64,000 nt of DNA, from positions 1 to 64,000 of the forward strand of contig NZ_JEMV01000012.1 in NCBI RefSeq assembly GCF_000588875.1. The letters run 5' to 3'. Of the stretch, positions 37,696 through 46,402 are shown piece after piece. Numbering within the stretch: the first letter of the stretch is position 1; the number at the start of each line of letters is the position of its first letter. Under the pieces are notes generated by a model, which was not told where the DNA came from, did no database searches, and worked only from the letters and a program-made list of their open reading frames with translations. The stretch is from Sphingobium sp. Ant17 (GTDB lineage: Bacteria; Pseudomonadota; Alphaproteobacteria; Sphingomonadales; Sphingomonadaceae). The translations under genes were made by a program, and so were the position numbers.

Positions 37696-38478
37696 CTATT
37701 GTCCCTCCGCGATCATGCGGGCCTGCTCAAGTCCGGCCTTGATCGAGGCGGTCATGCCTTCGGCCATGATCGGGACGGCCATGGCGAGGAGGATGAGGCC
37801 CGCCATCATCGCGACGGGCATGCCGACGGCGAACAGGTTGAGCGAGGGCGCCGCGCGCGCCAGCATGCCCATGACGATCTGCACCAGCACCAGCGCAAAG
37901 GCGACCGGCAGGGCCACGGTGACGCCCGCGCCCAGCAACGCGCCGCCAAATTCGATCATCCGCCAGATCGTATCGTTGGACAGCATCGCCGCGCCCGGCG
38001 GGATCGCCTGATAGCTTTGCACCACGAAGCTGGCGAGCAGCAGATGCCCGTCCATGCCGAGCAGCAGGAAGGTGGCGAGGATGGAAAGGAAGGTGCCGAG
38101 CACCTGGGTCGATTGGCCCGACGAAGGATCGACCATCGCGGCGAAATTGAGCCCCATCGCATTGCCGATCGTTTCGCCCGCGACGAAGGCGGCGGCATAG
38201 CCGATCTGGACCGCAAAGCCGAGGGCAAGGCCCGCCATCACTTCGCCCGCAACCATCATCACGCCTTCGAAACTGGCCACGCCATCCTGCGGCAGGGTGA
38301 TGGTGACGCTGTTGAGCGCGGCGAGACCGAGCGCGAGCGCGAGGATCAAGCGCAGTTGGAGCGGCACGGCGGGCGCGCCGAAGACGGGCGCGGCGATGAA
38401 GGCCGCGCCGGGGCGGATCATGGCGATCAGCCAGACCCAGAGCTGCGTCTCCACCCCCGCAAAGCCGGGAGCGATCAT
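37696..38478 (-). CDS. fliR: Flagellar export gate protein FliR
   Basis: 260-aa membrane component of the FliPQR export gate. N-terminal TQLWVWLIAMIRPGAAFIAA, GETIGNAMGLNFAAMVDPSS in the middle and LNLFAVGMPVAMMAGLIL near the end are typical. I start at the ATG at 38478, which overlaps the fliQ stop (ATGA). The frame open to 38703 is antisense-like to nothing and reads through fliQ in another frame. Confidence 0.94.
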   Translation of the reverse strand: MIAPGFAGVETQLWVWLIAMIRPGAAFIAAPVFGAPAVPLQLRLILALALGLAALNSVTITLPQDGVASFEGVMMVAGEVMAGLALGFAVQIGYAAAFVAGETIGNAMGLNFAAMVDPSSGQSTQVLGTFLSILATFLLLGMDGHLLLASFVVQSYQAIPPGAAMLSNDTIWRMIEFGGALLGAGVTVALPVAFALVLVQIVMGMLARAAPSLNLFAVGMPVAMMAGLILLAMAVPIMAEGMTASIKAGLEQARMIAEGQ

Positions 38479-38747
38479 TGCAGCAGGTCCGGGATGCGGT
38501 CGAATATTTCGCGCGTGAAATCGGCGATCAGCACCATGATCGACCCACCGAACAAGGCGAGCATGGCCCCGACCACAAGGATTTTGGGGATGAAGCTCAA
38601 CGTCTGTTCGTTGATCGACGTCGCGGCCTGCACCATGCCGATGATGAGGCCTGCGATCAGCGCCGGCAACAGGATGGGCGCGGCAGCCAGCGCCGTGATC
38701 CACAGCGCCTGTTGGGCCAGACCCATGAAGAAGTCGGCGTTGTCCAT
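38475..38747 (-). CDS. fliQ: Flagellar export gate protein FliQ
   Basis: 90-aa protein with two membrane helices (about 12-40 and 50-75). The segment LIAGLIIGMVQAATSINEQT, followed by LSFIPKI, is the family signature. Overlaps fliR by four bases and follows fliP by 35 bases. Confidence 0.95.
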   Translation of the reverse strand: MDNADFFMGLAQQALWITALAAAPILLPALIAGLIIGMVQAATSINEQTLSFIPKILVVGAMLALFGGSIMVLIADFTREIFDRIPDLLQ

Positions 38748-38782
38748 GCGGGACTAGCCCTCCACCCGGAGCATAGAGCGCG

Positions 38783-39543
38783 TCATGTCGCGAACGAGCT
38801 CGCCAGACTGCCCATCGTCAGCGCCCAGCCATCGACCAGCACGAACAGCAATAGTTTGAACGGCATGGAGATGATGGTCGGGGACAACATCATCATGCCG
38901 AGCGCCATCAGCGTGGAGGCACCACAAGATCGATGATGAGGAAGGGCAGGAAGATCATGAAGCCGATCTGGAAGGCGGTCTTGAGTTCGCTGGTGACGAA
39001 AGCGGGGAGCAGGATGGTGAAGGGAATATCGTCGGGCGTGCGGAAGGCGGGTGCTTCGGCAAGGTTGGCGAACAGCTTAAGATCGCTCTCGCGGGTCTGC
39101 TTGGTCATGAAACCGTGCAGCACCTTGCCCGACCGGCCGACCGCTTCCTCGATCGTGATCTGGCCCTTGCCGTAGGGATCGAAGGCCAGGCCGTTAATCT
39201 GGTCGATCGCCGGACGCATCACGAACAGCGACAGGAAGAGGGCTAGGCCCACCAGCACCTGGTTGGGCGGCGTCTGTTGCAGGCCCAGCGCCTGACGCAG
39301 CAGCGAGAGGACGATGATGATACGCGTGAAGCTGGTCATCATCAGCACGAGCGACGGCAGCACCGTCAGCAGGCTCATGAGGATCAGGATTTGCAAGCTG
39401 AGCGAGAGCGACCGGCCGTCGCCTGAAATCTGGCCCATGGCCCGGCCCAGCGCGCCACCATTGTCGGCGGGGCCCGCGGGAGCCGCCTGGGCGAACGCAG
39501 GGGTGCTGAAAAAGAGTAACGCCAGAATAACCATCAACGTCAT
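38783..39543 (-). pseudogene. fliP: Flagellar export gate protein FliP, frameshifted
   Basis: Core of the FliPQR gate. [40 protein letters not shown] and [15 protein letters not shown] are intact. Then the frame fails: GTGCCTCC should be GTGGCCTCC (missing C on the plus strand at 38919-38921). With it, the expected end [20 protein letters not shown] through SLASSFAT and a stop at 38783 is recovered. The start is unclear because a repeat (39539-39627) covers the leader. The ATG at 39543 gives signal peptide [19 protein letters not shown]. Longer in-frame starts at 39654 and 39687 would translate the repeat. The frameshift may be a sequencing error. Confidence 0.85.
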
Positions 39544-39627
39544 TCCCGCGAAGGCGGTAACCCATCTCCGAACAGTTGTACCCTGGCACGAGGTCGGGAG
39601 ATGGATCCCGGCCTTCGCGGGGATGAC
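39539..39627. repeat. Inverted-repeat element in the fliP leader
   Basis: 17-bp ends GTCATTCCCGCGAAGGC (39539-39555) and GCCTTCGCGGGGATGAC (39611-39627) are inverted with one mismatch. The spacer is about 55 bases. This is a common interspersed repeat of Alphaproteobacteria and other Proteobacteria; in one frame it reads VIPAKAGIH ... FAGMT, seen here in frame with fliP. It lies between fliO and fliP and supplies the ATG used as the likely fliP start. Confidence 0.8.
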
Positions 39628-39637
39628 GGATAAGGGT

Positions 39638-39901
39638 TTAGCGCAGGCGAGCATGGTCGCCTTCCGCGATCTTCTCGATCCGGCCACGGGTCACCGACAG
39701 CAAGATCTTCTTGCCTTCGAATTCGACCACCGCGAGCTTGCCGAACGCGCCCATGGGGAGGGCTTCAAGCAGCTTGAGCGAGCGATCCGCCTGATTGCCC
39801 ATCATGCCCGGCTGATATTTGCGCCACAGCCACAGCGCGCCGAACGCCATGCCGCCGACGAGCGGCAGGAGGATCAGCAATTTGACGAAATACCAGAACA
39901 T
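39638..39901 (-). CDS. fliO: Flagellar export protein FliO
   Basis: 87-aa protein with one N-terminal membrane helix ([23 protein letters not shown]) and a short cytosolic domain ([20 protein letters not shown]). It helps assemble the FliP ring. Shorter than E. coli FliO (121 aa) but usual for Alphaproteobacteria. It is between fliN and fliP. Confidence 0.8.
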   Translation of the reverse strand: MFWYFVKLLILLPLVGGMAFGALWLWRKYQPGMMGNQADRSLKLLEALPMGAFGKLAVVEFEGKKILLSVTRGRIEKIAEGDHARLR

Positions 39902-39989
39902 GATGGAGCCGCCCGCGCTTCATGGTTAATTTGGCCAAGCGATCCGCAGTTTCGATCCGCAAGGCAAGCGCAAAATCAATGCGATGCGT

Positions 39990-40325
39990 TCAGCCGCGCC
40001 GCTCGATACCCGCCAGACGGGTTTCGGTCGCCGCAATATCGACGATGCGGACGCCATAGCGGCCATTGACCGTCACCACCTCGCCCTTCGCGATCAGCGC
40101 GCCATTGACCATGATGTCGAGCAGATCGTCGGCCTGCCGGTCCAATTCCACGATACTGCCTTCGGCCAGATCCATGACTTCGGCTAGACGCAGCGAGGTG
40201 GATCCGACCTCCACCGACATCCGAACCGGAATGTCCGCCAACAGCTTGAAATGACGATTGTTCGTCATGCGGCTGACGGGATCTTCGGCGCGCTCCATCT
40301 TGGGGGCTTCGCTCATGTCGCTCAT
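39990..40325 (-). CDS. fliN: Flagellar motor switch protein FliN
   Basis: 111-aa C-ring protein. The C-terminal SpoA domain (about 30-108) shows LADIPVRMSVEVGSTSLRLA, LAEGSIVELDRQADDLLDI and GEVVTVNGRYGVRIVDI. Stop separated by 88 bases from fliO. Its start overlaps the fliM stop by four bases. Confidence 0.93.
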   Translation of the reverse strand: MSDMSEAPKMERAEDPVSRMTNNRHFKLLADIPVRMSVEVGSTSLRLAEVMDLAEGSIVELDRQADDLLDIMVNGALIAKGEVVTVNGRYGVRIVDIAATETRLAGIERRG

Positions 40326-41206
40326 TGATCGGATCCTTGTACGAGTTTTTCAATCTGGAAGGCGGCACGGCCATCCTGTTCGCCGATGCTGCCATGGGCG
40401 ACGATGCGGTTGCCCACGATCAGCGGCAAGGAGCGGCCGATCGTGACGGGAATGACATCGCCGACCTTCAATTCCATAAGATCGGCGACGGAAAGATGGG
40501 GCCGCGCCAACACGGTGCGCGCGGGCAGACGGATGTCGCGCATCCGCCGGGCGATCCGTCCCTGCCAGACGGGATCGCATTGTTCTTCGTCGGTCGGCAG
40601 CTTCGATCCCATCAGCGCTTCGACCGCGCGCAGGGCGGCCAGCGGAAAGACGAGATCGACCGGCCATTCCTGCTCGCGGGTCAGGCGAACGGTAAAGCGC
40701 TGGACGACCATCTGATCGCCGGGCGGGGCGCTGCTGGTGAAACCAACGCCGGTTTCGCGCATGACGAAGCTGGCATCCAGTGGCAGGATATCGCCCCAAG
40801 TCTCGACGACGCGCGCGATGATGGAGTCCGCCAGGCGAGCGATCAGCCGGTCTTCCGTGGGGGTAAATTCGCCGCGCGACGGCAAGGGCCGGTTGCCAAG
40901 TCCGCCATAGAAGCAATCGACCAGTGTCGAGATCATGGCCGCGTCCATATGCAGCAACACCTGCCCCTTGAGCGGGAGCAGGCGATAGACGGACAAGCTG
41001 GCAAAGGCGGGCATGGCGGCGGACCAGGCGCTCATGTCCATCAACTGCGTCTCATGCGCGGCGACATGGGGGCGCGTACCCGAAATCGGTTCGATGAGCG
41101 CGCGCATGCGCCGGGCGAGCTTGTCACCCAGCCGGTCAAGCCCTGACAGCATCACCGGCGCCTGTGAATCCCCCCGCCCGAAGGCGTAGGTTTGAACGTC
41201 GTCCAT
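40322..41206 (-). CDS. fliM: Flagellar motor switch protein FliM
   Basis: 294-aa C-ring protein, binding CheY-phosphate and FliG. The middle domain (about 40-210) includes GQVLLHMDAAMISTLVDCFYGG and the C-terminal SpoA domain includes LSVADLMELKVGDVIPVTIG. The usual N-terminal CheY-binding box (LSQxEIDALL) is not seen, so the contact with CheY-P may be different or weaker, a trait worth noting. Overlaps fliN. Confidence 0.9.
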   Translation of the reverse strand: MDDVQTYAFGRGDSQAPVMLSGLDRLGDKLARRMRALIEPISGTRPHVAAHETQLMDMSAWSAAMPAFASLSVYRLLPLKGQVLLHMDAAMISTLVDCFYGGLGNRPLPSRGEFTPTEDRLIARLADSIIARVVETWGDILPLDASFVMRETGVGFTSSAPPGDQMVVQRFTVRLTREQEWPVDLVFPLAALRAVEALMGSKLPTDEEQCDPVWQGRIARRMRDIRLPARTVLARPHLSVADLMELKVGDVIPVTIGRSLPLIVGNRIVAHGSIGEQDGRAAFQIEKLVQGSDQ

Positions 41207-41257
41207 CTTTGTCCCCTGCCCTGCGGACCGGGGGACTTCCCGGCCTTTTGGACAGTG

Positions 41258-41878
41258 CTACTGAATAACGAAATTGGTAAAGTAAACGTTATCAACGCCT
41301 CCAAAACCGGTTTTTTGCTTCAAAATATCGTTAATTATCACCTTGATCTTCCCCTGCAGGGCTTGCTTGCCCTTCGGGGTCGCCAGCGTCTCTTCGGGCT
41401 GCTGGGCGAGCATCATGAGCACCTGGCTGCGGATCGCCATCTCGTGGGTCTTGATCGCGTCGATCACCCGCAGGTCATAATAGGTCGATACCGCGAGCGA
41501 AATCTGGGCAAAGGAATCGGTGTCCGACATATTGGATGTGAAAGGGGCCTGAAGCTGGAAATAGGTCGCCTGATACGCGGTGGGATTGGCAGGGGGAGGC
41601 AGGTCGATACCCTTGCCATGCGCGCCGCCATGGGCCGTCGCGGTGCCACCATGGGGCACGGCATGCGCCTTGGCGATCTCCTCGGCACTTTCACCCGCCA
41701 GGACCAGCACCGGCTTGTTGGGATCTTCCTTCGGCCCTTCATCCTTGGGACTGAAGAAACCGGCGGCATAAAGTCCGCCCGCAGCGCCCGCGCCGCCGAT
41801 CAGCATGGCGATGACGACCAGCAGGATCATCTTCATGCCCCCGCCCTTTTTCTTCTTGGCCTTTGGATCGTCGCTCAT
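41258..41878 (-). CDS. fliL: Flagellar basal-body protein FliL
   Basis: 206-aa single-pass inner-membrane protein. Cytosolic Lys-rich start (DDPKAKKKKGGGMK), one helix (MILLVVIAMLIGGAGAAGGL) and a periplasmic domain ending GGVDNVYFTNFVIQ, the family's closing pattern. It stabilises stators and rod-hook assembly. Followed by fliM after 51 bases. Confidence 0.92.
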   Translation of the reverse strand: MSDDPKAKKKKGGGMKMILLVVIAMLIGGAGAAGGLYAAGFFSPKDEGPKEDPNKPVLVLAGESAEEIAKAHAVPHGGTATAHGGAHGKGIDLPPPANPTAYQATYFQLQAPFTSNMSDTDSFAQISLAVSTYYDLRVIDAIKTHEMAIRSQVLMMLAQQPEETLATPKGKQALQGKIKVIINDILKQKTGFGGVDNVYFTNFVIQ

Positions 41879-41906
41879 TCTTCCTGTCCCCCAGGCTCAA
41901 GGCCGA

Positions 41907-43922
41907 TCACGCGTAGCGCGCGCGAACGGCGTTGCGGGAACCGTCTCCCGCATCCGCATGGTTAAGAACGGCCGCGTCGTCGGCCGCTTTATGCGATTGC
42001 GCGATATTTTCGCGGCCCTGCCAGCGGCCTTGTCCCTGCCCCTGAAAGCTCGGCTGGCCCGCGCCCTGCTGGTGCGGCTGACCCGACGCATTCTGTCCTG
42101 GTTGATCGGAGCGGGCGGTGTCGGCGGCAGGCGCGCGCTCGATCTTCACCTCGCTGATCTTCACCGCGGCCAGCCCCGCATCGAGGCGCAGCCGGTCGCC
42201 ATCCTGACGCAACGCCTGTTCGGCAAGGTCGGTGGCCACGGTGAGGGCGACGCTTGCCCCCTTTTCGCCCTGATGGATGTCGATCTGGATCGGGCCGAGC
42301 GTGTCGGCATTGATCTGAAACCGACCCTGGGCGCCATTCGCCGACAGGCCTGCGATATCCCGGGCCAGACTGTCGATCCATTGGCCCGACACGCCCATGT
42401 CCACCATCTGCGCGCCCAGGCTGACGGACAGATCGGCGGCTGGGGCCGTGGGCAGGACCGGCGCGATCGCAGCGGGCTGGACAGGCATCGGGATCGGGGT
42501 TGGCGCCACCGTGCCGTCGGCGCGCGGGGTAGCGGCCAGCGGGGCTACGCCTTCCGTATCGGTGTCCGTGGATTGCACGGCTGCCGTTGGCTGGCGAGGT
42601 GCGGCGCGGGCGGTCATATGATCGCGCACCAGTTGCAGCAGCGATACTGCTTCGGCCCGTATCGGCGTGTCGACAGGTAGCGGGGCAATGGGAGCGTCGT
42701 CAGCAACGACGTCCTGGGCTGTGGCAGCGGCCAGCTTGGCAGGCGCGGCGATTGCTGGCGTGATGCGCGAAGGCGCGAGCGATGCAGCGGCCAAGGCGCG
42801 CGCAGGCTGAGCGGCAGGAGCAATATCGGGTACAGCAACGGGACTGGCGAGCGGCGACACGATGCTGGTAGCGGCGGCTTGCGGGTCAGGCAGCGGGAGC
42901 GGATCGGTGGACTTTGCAGCGTCAGCATCCTCCGACGGCGGGCGGTCGAGACTGGCAGGGGCCAGCGGCGCAACGCTGCCCGGTTGCGGCAATGCCGATG
43001 GCATGGCGATGCGCGCGGCGCGGGTGGGGTCGGTCGTTTCGGCCGGAGGATTGGCCGAGGCGACCGGCGCCGAGGGCGGCGGAAGACGCGGTTCGACCGG
43101 CATGGCGAGGGGTAGTTCCTCGCCCTTTGACGGTTCGGTTTGAGCGTCGGCGTACAGCGAAGCGGACAAAGGTTCGGCTTTTTCGGACCCGGCTGCCTCG
43201 TCCGATCCTATGTCCGTTTCGCTGTCCGTTTCGTTATCCGCGATCGGTGTGCGGAGCTCTGGACGTGCGACGGAAGGCGCGGCGACGGCCGCTTTCACGG
43301 GCGCAGCGATCGCCGCTTCGTCGGATGGGGTGACAGGCTGGACAAGGGAGGATGGCGGCGTTGTGGTCATCTGAGGGCTGTCCGCCGCCTGTGGGATCGC
43401 CGGATGGCTCTCGCCCGCCTCCGGGACCAAGGTGGCGTGCGAAAGCGGCGTGGGGATTGGGTGAGCGGCGTGCGCAGGCATGACGACCGGCTGCGGCGCG
43501 TCGGTTGGGGCTTCTGGCGCGATAGGCAGCGGGACGACAGGCGCAGCAGCCTGAGTCAGGACGATTGGCTTCACAGGCACCATTTGGGCGGGCTGCGTCA
43601 TGGCAGGCGCGTCTGGTGCCGCCTGTGCCACATGGGGCGCAGGGCGCGCAGGGGCTGGATCAGCGACAAGCTCTCCGCTTTCCCCGGCCGCGGGCAGTGG
43701 CACAGGCGTCGGGGTAACCAGCGCGGCAGGCGCAGGCGCTGCGTTCGGCGCTACGGTCGCTGCGCCTGGCATCGACGCCGTCGCGCTGGGCTGGGGTGTT
43801 GCCGCGTCAAGCAATTGCGCGAAGTCGGGCGTGCCCGGCATCGGCGCGACGCCTGCGCCCTTACCCGTTGCACCGGTCGGTGTCGTGAAAAGCAATGCCT
43901 TGATAGTTGCGAGCATAGTCAT
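41907..43922 (-). CDS. fliK: Flagellar hook-length control protein FliK
   Basis: 671-aa secreted ruler. Most of the protein (about 20-520) is Pro/Ala-rich and low in complexity. The conserved C-terminal domain contains LGPIQIDIHQGEKGASVALT and RLRLDAGLAAVKISEVKIER, then a Gln/Gly-rich tail. Start at 43922 (MTMLATIKALLF) rather than 43997, which overlaps fliJ. Ruler length differs widely between species, so size says little on family. Confidence 0.87.
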   Translation of the reverse strand: MTMLATIKALLFTTPTGATGKGAGVAPMPGTPDFAQLLDAATPQPSATASMPGAATVAPNAAPAPAALVTPTPVPLPAAGESGELVADPAPARPAPHVAQAAPDAPAMTQPAQMVPVKPIVLTQAAAPVVPLPIAPEAPTDAPQPVVMPAHAAHPIPTPLSHATLVPEAGESHPAIPQAADSPQMTTTPPSSLVQPVTPSDEAAIAAPVKAAVAAPSVARPELRTPIADNETDSETDIGSDEAAGSEKAEPLSASLYADAQTEPSKGEELPLAMPVEPRLPPPSAPVASANPPAETTDPTRAARIAMPSALPQPGSVAPLAPASLDRPPSEDADAAKSTDPLPLPDPQAAATSIVSPLASPVAVPDIAPAAQPARALAAASLAPSRITPAIAAPAKLAAATAQDVVADDAPIAPLPVDTPIRAEAVSLLQLVRDHMTARAAPRQPTAAVQSTDTDTEGVAPLAATPRADGTVAPTPIPMPVQPAAIAPVLPTAPAADLSVSLGAQMVDMGVSGQWIDSLARDIAGLSANGAQGRFQINADTLGPIQIDIHQGEKGASVALTVATDLAEQALRQDGDRLRLDAGLAAVKISEVKIERAPAADTARSDQPGQNASGQPHQQGAGQPSFQGQGQGRWQGRENIAQSHKAADDAAVLNHADAGDGSRNAVRARYA

Positions 43923-43923
43923 C

Positions 43924-44349
43924 TCAGCCTTCCCCTGTCCGCTGCATGCGGCGATAGCGCGGCAGCGCCGCCAGCTTGTTTTCGCGCCATTCTTCAAGGG
44001 TCGCGCGGGCGCGATCCTTGAGGCGGGTGGCGATTTCCTTTTCGCGATTGGCGGCGAGCGTCACGCCCTCCTTGGTCTCCACCTTGCGCCGCGCGTCGTA
44101 GAGCGCGCCGTCAAGCTGTCGCCCTGCCTGTTCCAGCCGGGTGGCGAGTTCCTGCATGGCGGCGAAGGACGCGCCGGTGGCGGCCCCTTGCGTTTCGAAC
44201 AATTCGTGCCGGACCTTGTTCAATCGGTCGATATTGCGGGCAAGGCCATCGGCCTCGTCGCGCGCGCGCGCGGTTTCTGCGACGGCCATGGCATGTTGGA
44301 CATGGCGCACGCGCAACACGCGATGGCGGCGGGACACCAGCCCCTTCAC
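43924..44349 (-). CDS. fliJ: Flagellar export protein FliJ
   Basis: 141-aa coiled-coil protein that links FliI to FlhA during export. It is almost wholly charged helix (AVAETARARDEADGLARNID and onward) ending WRENKLAALPRYRRM. Similarity in FliJ is weak between groups, so the call rests on helix pattern, length and place after fliI, with four bases of overlap. Confidence 0.83.
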   Translation of the reverse strand: MKGLVSRRHRVLRVRHVQHAMAVAETARARDEADGLARNIDRLNKVRHELFETQGAATGASFAAMQELATRLEQAGRQLDGALYDARRKVETKEGVTLAANREKEIATRLKDRARATLEEWRENKLAALPRYRRMQRTGEG

Positions 44350-45674
44350 GCGCCGAACCCGGCGATCAGCGCGGCGGCGCTGGTGTCGAGGTCGATGCGG
44401 CTTTTCTGATCCTGCCGGATGAAGTCGAGAATTTCCTGACGGCGCTGCACCGCTTCGTCGATCACCGGATCATTGCCGGGGCGATAGGCGCCCATCAGGA
44501 TGAGATCGCGATTTTCCTCATAAGCGGCCCACAGGCGGCGATAATTGGCGGCGGCCAGGCGATGATCGTCTGGCACCACATCGGCCATGACGCGCGACAG
44601 GGACTTGCCGATGTCGATCGCCGGAAAGATCGCCTGTTCCGACAGATGGCGGGACAGGACGAAATGGCCGTCGACAATGGCACGCGCCGCGTCCACGATC
44701 GGATCGTCGGTGTCGTCGCCATCGGCCAGCACGGTGTAGAGCGCTGTGATCGAACCACCGGTGCGGGCGTCCACTCCGGCCCGTTCGACCAGGCGAGGAA
44801 TGAGCGCGAGGGCCGAGGGCGGATAGCCCTTCATCGCGGGCGGCTCGCCCAAGGCCAGGCCAATTTCGCGCTGGGCATGGGCGCAGCGGGTCAGGCTGTC
44901 GATCAGCAGCAGCACCTTTTTCCCACGGGCGCGGAAATATTCGGCGATGGCGGTGGCGCGTGCAGCGGCGCGCAGGCGCAGCACCGGGGGATGATCGGCA
45001 GGTACGGCGACGACGATACTCTTGTGCATCGTGTGTTTGAGTTTGGTTTCGAGAAAGTCGCTGACTTCGCGGCCGCGCTCGCCAATCAGGCCGACAACGA
45101 CGATGTCGGCTTCGGCCCCGGCGATCATCTGCCCCATCAGCACCGACTTGCCGACGCCAGAGCCTGCGATGATGGCGATGCGCTGGCCGCGCCCGGCGGT
45201 GAGCAGCGCGTTGACGGCGCGGATGCCAAGATCGAACGGCTCGGTGACGCGGCCGCGATCGAGGACATTGCCCTTCACGCCGTTGAGCGGCCAGGTGCCG
45301 CCCGCGAGGATCGGACCTTTGCGGTCCAGCGGCTGGCCCATGGCGTCGACGACGCGGCCGATCAGCCCTTCCCCCACCTGCACCATATTAGCCTGGCTGT
45401 CAGGTTCGACCCGCGCGCCATTTTCCAGCGGCGCGTCGCTGTCGAGCGGCACCAGCAAGGTACGGCCGCCGCGAAAGCCCGCGACTTCGGCGCGCGCGAT
45501 CGTGCCGTCGCTGGCGATCACCCGCGCGCCCGCGCCGATCGGTCGGCGAAAGCCGGTGACTTCGAGCATGCCCGCATCATGGCTGACCAAGCGGCCGACA
45601 TGGCGCGGCGCGCGGTTCTGCACCTGCAGATGGTCGAACAATGTTTCGGCCTGGGCCAGCGAGGCACGGATCAT
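44346..45674 (-). CDS. fliI: Flagellum-specific ATPase FliI
   Basis: 442-aa ATPase powering export. Walker A GSGVGKSVLMGQMI, Walker B with KKVLLLIDSLTRCAHAQREI and the arginine-finger region are kept. GEPPAMKGYPPSALALIPRL is a signature of the family. Overlaps both fliH and fliJ by four bases, indicating coupled translation. Confidence 0.95.
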   Translation of the reverse strand: MIRASLAQAETLFDHLQVQNRAPRHVGRLVSHDAGMLEVTGFRRPIGAGARVIASDGTIARAEVAGFRGGRTLLVPLDSDAPLENGARVEPDSQANMVQVGEGLIGRVVDAMGQPLDRKGPILAGGTWPLNGVKGNVLDRGRVTEPFDLGIRAVNALLTAGRGQRIAIIAGSGVGKSVLMGQMIAGAEADIVVVGLIGERGREVSDFLETKLKHTMHKSIVVAVPADHPPVLRLRAAARATAIAEYFRARGKKVLLLIDSLTRCAHAQREIGLALGEPPAMKGYPPSALALIPRLVERAGVDARTGGSITALYTVLADGDDTDDPIVDAARAIVDGHFVLSRHLSEQAIFPAIDIGKSLSRVMADVVPDDHRLAAANYRRLWAAYEENRDLILMGAYRPGNDPVIDEAVQRRQEILDFIRQDQKSRIDLDTSAAALIAGFGA

Positions 45675-46402
45675 GGCCTGCCCTCCATATCGTCAAGCAA
45701 CGCGCGCAGGCGGGACAGGCGCACGTCCGGGCCATCCTCGACCCAGCCTTCGGCGGTTTCCAGCCGGACGCAGCCGCGCAGCATCGCCTTGTCGGGCACC
45801 AGCTTAACGCCGATCTGTTCGCCTTCCAGCATGGCGATATCGTCGGGGTGGAGGTGGAGCGCGCCCTTCTCATCATTCTCCTCGATGAAGGCGGCGACCG
45901 TGTCGCAGCGCTGCACGAGGCGTTCGATATCGATCTCCACCTCACCCACAATCTGTTCGACCAGGCGGACGACCGTGGCCGACAACATGGTGGACAGCAT
46001 GCCGCTGGGCGCTGGCGACAGGGAGGCCAGCGATTCGGCGAGCCGTTCGCGGATTTCCGTGTCGGTGCCATGGGCGTCGGCGGTGATCCGGCAGCCTTCG
46101 TCGAAGCCGAGCGTGAAGGCTTCCATCCGCGCTTCTTCGAGCAGATCGATTTCCGGCTCGACCTCCGCCATGGCGGCGCGGATCGTTGCGGTCTGCGCGC
46201 CGGGATGGGCGGTATAGAGGCTGCGGAAACCGCTGCTTTCGCTCTGGACGAAGCCGGCAACCGCGACCGGCGCGAAGTCGCGGACAGCCTCCGCCCCCCA
46301 AATTCTGGTCCCGGTTCCGCGTGCGCGGACCGGTTCCAGAGTCCTGGCTGCCGCATTTTCCGAGTCGTCGGCTGATAGCCAACTTGAAAATGCTTCAGAC
46401 AA
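45671..46402 (-). CDS. fliH: Flagellar export regulator FliH
   Basis: 243 aa from a TTG at 46402, with AGGGG eight bases upstream inside the end of fliG. FliH binds and holds back FliI. The central segment EEARMEAFTLGFDEGCRITA and the C-terminal domain with LHPDDIAMLEGEQIGVKLVP are typical. Frame is open to 46441, but the TTG start has the better ribosome site. Overlaps fliG by eight bases. Confidence 0.85.
   Translation of the reverse strand: MSEAFSSWLSADDSENAAARTLEPVRARGTGTRIWGAEAVRDFAPVAVAGFVQSESSGFRSLYTAHPGAQTATIRAAMAEVEPEIDLLEEARMEAFTLGFDEGCRITADAHGTDTEIRERLAESLASLSPAPSGMLSTMLSATVVRLVEQIVGEVEIDIERLVQRCDTVAAFIEENDEKGALHLHPDDIAMLEGEQIGVKLVPDKAMLRGCVRLETAEGWVEDGPDVRLSRLRALLDDMEGRP

Noticed and set aside
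38479-38703. Upstream extension of fliR
   Set aside because: It would cross the whole of fliQ in another frame; the ATG at 38478 overlapping the fliQ stop is the usual arrangement.
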